A DNA stretch of 64,000 nt from Tethya wilhelma. Taxonomy: Eukaryota; Porifera; Demospongiae; Tethyida; Tethyidae. Shown piece after piece: positions 60,060-64,000 of this stretch (position 1 is its first letter; each line of letters begins with the position of its first letter). The notes under the pieces are model-generated. The model saw nothing but the letters and a program-made list of their open reading frames with translations. It searched no databases and was not told the origin of the DNA. The stretch spans positions 5,454,051 through 5,518,050 of the forward strand of contig CAXIPT010000002.1 in the NCBI GenBank assembly GCA_964030475.1. Direction: 5' to 3'. The position numbers were made by a program, and so were the translations under genes.

Positions 60060-61095
60060 ACTGATATAGATGAGGCTCCTCCAATGGACCTAAAGAGAGC
60101 TCTCAGGAGGAGGAAATAGTTGCAAGGCTCTTGAGTTGTGTTGGCTAGAGACATGGAACGATTCACTATGGTGTGGAGGTGTGGCTGGGGGGAGGAGTGA
60201 GGACAGATACCTCCTCCTTCACATTTCACACACCCTTCCACCCTGCAAAATGTGAGGATTAGAATAATTTCTTACCTTAACTTGTACATTTTCCAGAACC
60301 AGTTTGGAGAAGACAATTGAGTCAAATCTGTATTCCTTGGATCATGCAGTGAGCACAAGAATTCCTTGGGAGCACAAGCTTGAACTATCTATATATCAGA
60401 ATTTTAAATTATATGTGTGTGACAGTGTGAAATTTATAGCAATAACACATACACATGCACGTACATGTACTAAGTCTGGGTACTGATGTCCATACTTATA
60501 GTGATTGACCTGGTCTGCATGGGTATATTCGTATGATATAAGCTAAGAAAGATCGAGAGAAACTTGATTTGAACAGCTACAAAGTCCACGTAGACCTCCT
60601 TGTTGAAGTCTGGAGACTGTTTAGCCTTCTGTGACGGCTGGAGTACAATAGTCTTCATCGTCAGAGGGATGAAGTCAGCTGCTCACCTTCACGTGTCCCT
60701 TGAGGTGGTCGTTGGCTGGAAGTCTGTGAATGAGTTCTAAGACCAACTTATGAACGAAATTGTTGAGCATAGCTATCTCCTGCAAACTGAGGTTCACCTG
60801 AAAAAAAAAGAGAATATTATTGACTAAGTTCAAATTACACAAGTACTAGCAGTCTGCGCATGCTTCAATTTCTCCTACCATCCTTGAGTAGTTGTAGAAA
60901 GATGGGAATTGCTGTTTCAAGAAAGTTAGGATAATGTTGAGAGCTGACAATGGTCTACAGACATCAAATATGGCGAGGTTAGTTAGAAATAAACCTGCAT
61001 GACCACCCCAAAAAATTACATAATACCTCAAGGTGTCAAGGATCTCACTAACTTCTTGTGCAGCTTTGAACAGCACTCAACTTGACTCATCAGCT
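60060..61095 (-). pseudogene. Rearranged fragments of TRRAP exons 2, 3, 4, 9 and 18
   Basis: Matches: exon 18 (about 60078-60200), a possible trace of exon 10 (60330-60362), exon 9 (about 60510-60675) fused directly to exon 4 (60676-60799), exon 3 (60880-60956) and exon 2 (61025-61095, with an insertion). The 9/4 fusion lies where a short AGC is shared, as expected for a deletion between partly homologous ends. This is a decayed partial copy of the 5' end of TRRAP. Confidence 0.75.
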
Positions 61096-61167
61096 AGAAT
61101 GTTATAGCATAGATAATCTACCAACTCACACCATAAATTTCGCTCCAGTTGCTGGTAGTGGGCGTGT

Positions 61168-61893
61168 CAAGAAAATTTTGGTCCGGCAAAAATTTCGGTC
61201 CGGGTGGACCAAAATTTGCAATAAATTTGGTCCCCCCTTAAAAATTGCGGTCCGGAAAGAAAGTCACCGAAAAGTAGCTTGCTAAAAGGTTGAACATCCA
61301 TTCACTCTTATAAAATAAACTTGCCTATAGGCTCTAGAAACAGTCTTTTACAGAGATAGACTCCAGAGCCTGGCTGAGCTAGCTAGCACGAGGAGCATGT
61401 ACCGGGCACGACCGGGCATCCTAATTCCGAGCGAAGCGAGGCTATAGAAGAAATCGCTATAAAAGAAATCGTAAAGTATGGGATTGCAATTGTTGTGCTC
61501 AGCAATAATTATTTTTGTCAATACAAATTACTTAATTTATTTTTGTCATTACAATAATTATTATCTTTTGCATCTCAACTGATTATCAAGTTTGTATGTA
61601 AAACATTGCTGTTGAGCGAGACTACTACTGCACTGCAATGATTGAAACTATAGTTATGTAGGGGGGCCAAAATACTTGGCATTATGTCATATAAAATTTT
61701 CGATCCTCAGTGGACCAGTTTTTAAAAATATTATTTGATAAAAAATTTTGGTCTTGTAACCCCAGACCAAATTTATCAGGGGGGGACCAAAATTTTCAAG
61801 GTAATTTCTGAAAATAATGGTCCTGGATCAAATTTTTCATGCAAATTTTGGTCCGGGGGACCAAAATTATCAGGACCAAAATTCCAGTGACAG
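61168..61893. mobile_element. Element with TTTTGGTCC inverted ends
   Basis: Clusters of AAAATTTTGGTCCGG and GGACCAAAATT at both ends in inverted arrangement, with an AT-rich centre. Ends are imperfect and the borders approximate. Just downstream (61960-62075) a short GC-rich tract repeats ACGGACCGGACT-like units. Confidence 0.5.
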
Positions 61894-62485
61894 GCGTGGC
61901 TCACTGCAAAGGGTGTGTCAGTGTTGTCTTTCAGAACAACACTGATTCAGAACGGTACGATATAAAACACGGACCGGACCGGACTAACGGACCCGAACAA
62001 CGGACTCAGTCCGTACATAAAATACGGACTGGCATGCGTTGTATAAAATACGGACCGGACTTTTCGTATATTAATAGTGCATGCAGCGCAGCTCAGCGCA
62101 GCGCTCGAACAGAGTGTTTATAAGATTATAATTATAGTCGTCCTTTACCTACCAAATGCAACGTGTATCATTAGAGTTCAGCTTATATATTATGGTCCAT
62201 TGATAAAGAACATTAATAAAAAATGATCATATTATTATATATATGTAGACAGAAAACTTATCACTACAAAACTCAACTAACAACAATGAATGCAATACCA
62301 TATAGAGGCCATCGTGTGAAACGAAATCTTTGCCTTTCAATAGCCTTGTGATTGGCAATTTGTCGGGTGCAACTTGGCTTTAAAACAACATCAAGTAGAG
62401 GGGGGTTTTCCTGCACAGAAATCTGCCTCTTGTAAGTTTAAGAGGGTGGCTCTGAGGGATCACTCGACTTTATCCTGCTAATAAT

Positions 62486-62650
62486 TGAGGGACATAGTCT
62501 CATGATGTGGTTGGCTACCTCTGGTGGCATTCTGGTGAGGAAAGTCCTCAGCAACAGATTCATCACCAAGATACTGCACCAGTGCATAGTCAGGATTGTC
62601 AATGAGGTGAAATAACAATCTCTGAAACTCTGCTTCGTCCACTTTGCATG
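62486..62650 (-). CDS. Possible exon with similarity to the end of a CG-1 domain (CAMTA-like)
   Basis: The frame reads KVDEAEFQRLLFHLIDNPDY, then ALVQYLGDES. The spacing F-R-L-NPD-LV-YL resembles the end of the CG-1 DNA-binding domain of calmodulin-binding transcription activators. It is a short match with no second exon recognised, so this is only a hint. Confidence 0.25.
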
Positions 62651-62739
62651 ACGAGGTCAAAGTACAGCTTCTTCAAGACGGGCTTCTTACTGGGGATGGA
62701 TTTGGATCCATTCTGGAACCATCTGTACTGATCACATCT

Positions 62740-64000
62740 CCAGTCATCTATAAACAAATTAGAGAACTAATATTAAACAATCTAAGCATACTACATACAT
62801 TGTCAACTGATTTACAATACAATTCTAAATTAACATCAGCCACGGTGACTGAATGCATTCTGAGCCTATTCTGTTTTCATGGTCCATGCACCAGAGAACA
62901 AAGTAATATAGATCTATATTGCTTACTTCGTTTGTCAGGGCACTCTGCTTTGATACAGTACACTTCACCAGCGTTAGGCTTCACAGGTGGAAAAATGCCA
63001 GGTTTCTTCACTCCTTGAACGTTCTCCCTTAAGGTTAGAGATTTTTGAGTGGGCGGGGATCACACTAAAACAGTAATGATATTCATAGGCTCATAGAAAC
63101 TCATGATACTATCTCAAAGCCGAGAGGATTTGGTCTCAAAATGGCTGATTATTGCTCAAAAGGGTCAAAGGTCAAATTTAGTTGCTCTCTAAAATGGATT
63201 TTTCTGCCATTGCCACTCACTCACAGGGAACAACAACCAGGCGGCTTGAAAGACAACAGATGAACGAAAAAATGTATGTTGAGAAAAAGCAAAAAACTGC
63301 TCATCAAGTCTGTAGAAGGCTTTTTATACTATGTATACACTTTTCACAACCACATTCTCTCACAAAATGCATAACAGGTAAACAGGAAAACTGAGTCCCA
63401 CCCAGTCAAAAACTAAACATGATATTCAAGACACACAAACACCCTACAAGCTCACATACCTCACTGCCTCTCTCTCCTCTCCACCAGGGAAGAAAAATGG
63501 ACTTTATACAGCCCTGTCAAATTCAACTTTTCCTGTACAGACTCACTTTGAGCTCACCTAGGTGGCAGAGGGGTCAAAGGTCAGAGGTCAAAAGTCAATC
63601 ACACTCAACACACGCTTGGTTGGACACGCCCACCAAGCCTCGAAGTCACAGCTAGCACACACTCTCCGCATTTTCATGCATATCACTACACAGCCATCCT
63701 ATTGCATGCACAAGACACACCCATACACTATTTTAGGAGTAATTTTTCGCTTTTTTTTTTTTTTAAGTGCCTGCGGTCCGCGGTTTCCAAAGAATGCTTT
63801 GAAGTACTTTGATGTGGTCTAATTTCCGGTCACTTGTTCGAAGGCAACTTCCGGTCGCTAGTTTTTGCACGAAAATGATCTCCAGCACCTCCTGAACACT
63901 TTTATTTTCAATTGTATATTTTGATATAGAAATCTTGGACACACCCCTTCATGATTCACTAATTAAATTAGCGATAGCAAAAGTACCGCCCACTCAAAAT
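62740..64000. other. Right end of the window, no confident gene
   Basis: Only short frames without family likeness. A T-run at 63751-63764 and AGGTCAAAGGTCA-like direct repeats (63165-63180, 63570-63595) are the only features that stood out. Confidence 0.4.

Overview
The window looks like nuclear DNA of a demosponge; Amphimedon queenslandica or a close relative fits best. It is AT-rich, with short GT-AG introns, many CA/GA microsatellites and hairpin transposons, an assembly gap (3059-3646) and a single N (59545). Its genes include a metazoan TRRAP, an ankyrin-ROCO-death-domain protein and invertebrate-type secreted or membrane families. No prokaryotic operons, CRISPR arrays or rRNA/tRNA genes were seen. 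All identifications come from reading translations; no database search was run.

The backbone is one very large gene on the minus strand, TRRAP, the pseudokinase scaffold of SAGA and NuA4/TIP60. It runs from a start codon near 48652 to beyond the left edge. About 47 distinct exons are recognisable, from the N-terminal HEAT solenoid to the beginning of the FAT region. The FRB, pseudokinase and FATC parts lie outside the window. A stretch of roughly 100 residues just before the FAT region is not visible and probably falls in or near the N gap.

TRRAP introns hold a second layer of genes on both strands. These are three copies or relics of a cysteine-rich ectodomain family ending in ELYIQ-like residues (1488-2307 pseudogene, 7682-9046 intact type II membrane protein, about 20991-21272 fragment); a GNAT acetyltransferase cluster (two intact genes and one pseudogene, 13641-17240); a three-exon acyl-CoA ligase (17658-20044); a secreted aerolysin-like protein with an Arg/Gly/Lys tail (29112-30275); a beta/gamma-crystallin-like fragment (33112-33321); and three paralogues of an unrecognised family (37165-38340, 40299-41474, 41987-43099).

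Three tandem duplications cut through TRRAP. A diverged 3.1-kb unit (35831-38868 / 38869-41980) carries two TRRAP exons plus a gene of the unrecognised family; the exon lengths mean that only one exon pair can be used per transcript. A 1203-bp repeat (5186-6388 / 6471-7673) and a 1185-bp repeat (about 25600-27969) look identical and may be recent duplications or assembly errors.

The start codons of TRRAP and of the ROCO gene (48962 onward, plus strand) are 310 bp apart, and most of that space is one inverted-repeat transposon. The ROCO reading frame has a TAG inside its death domain. From 53.5 to 64 kb the sequence is a patchwork of rearranged TRRAP exon fragments, VPS41-like exons, unidentified exons, several non-autonomous transposons (some with 9-10 bp target duplications) and a possible CG-1-like exon.
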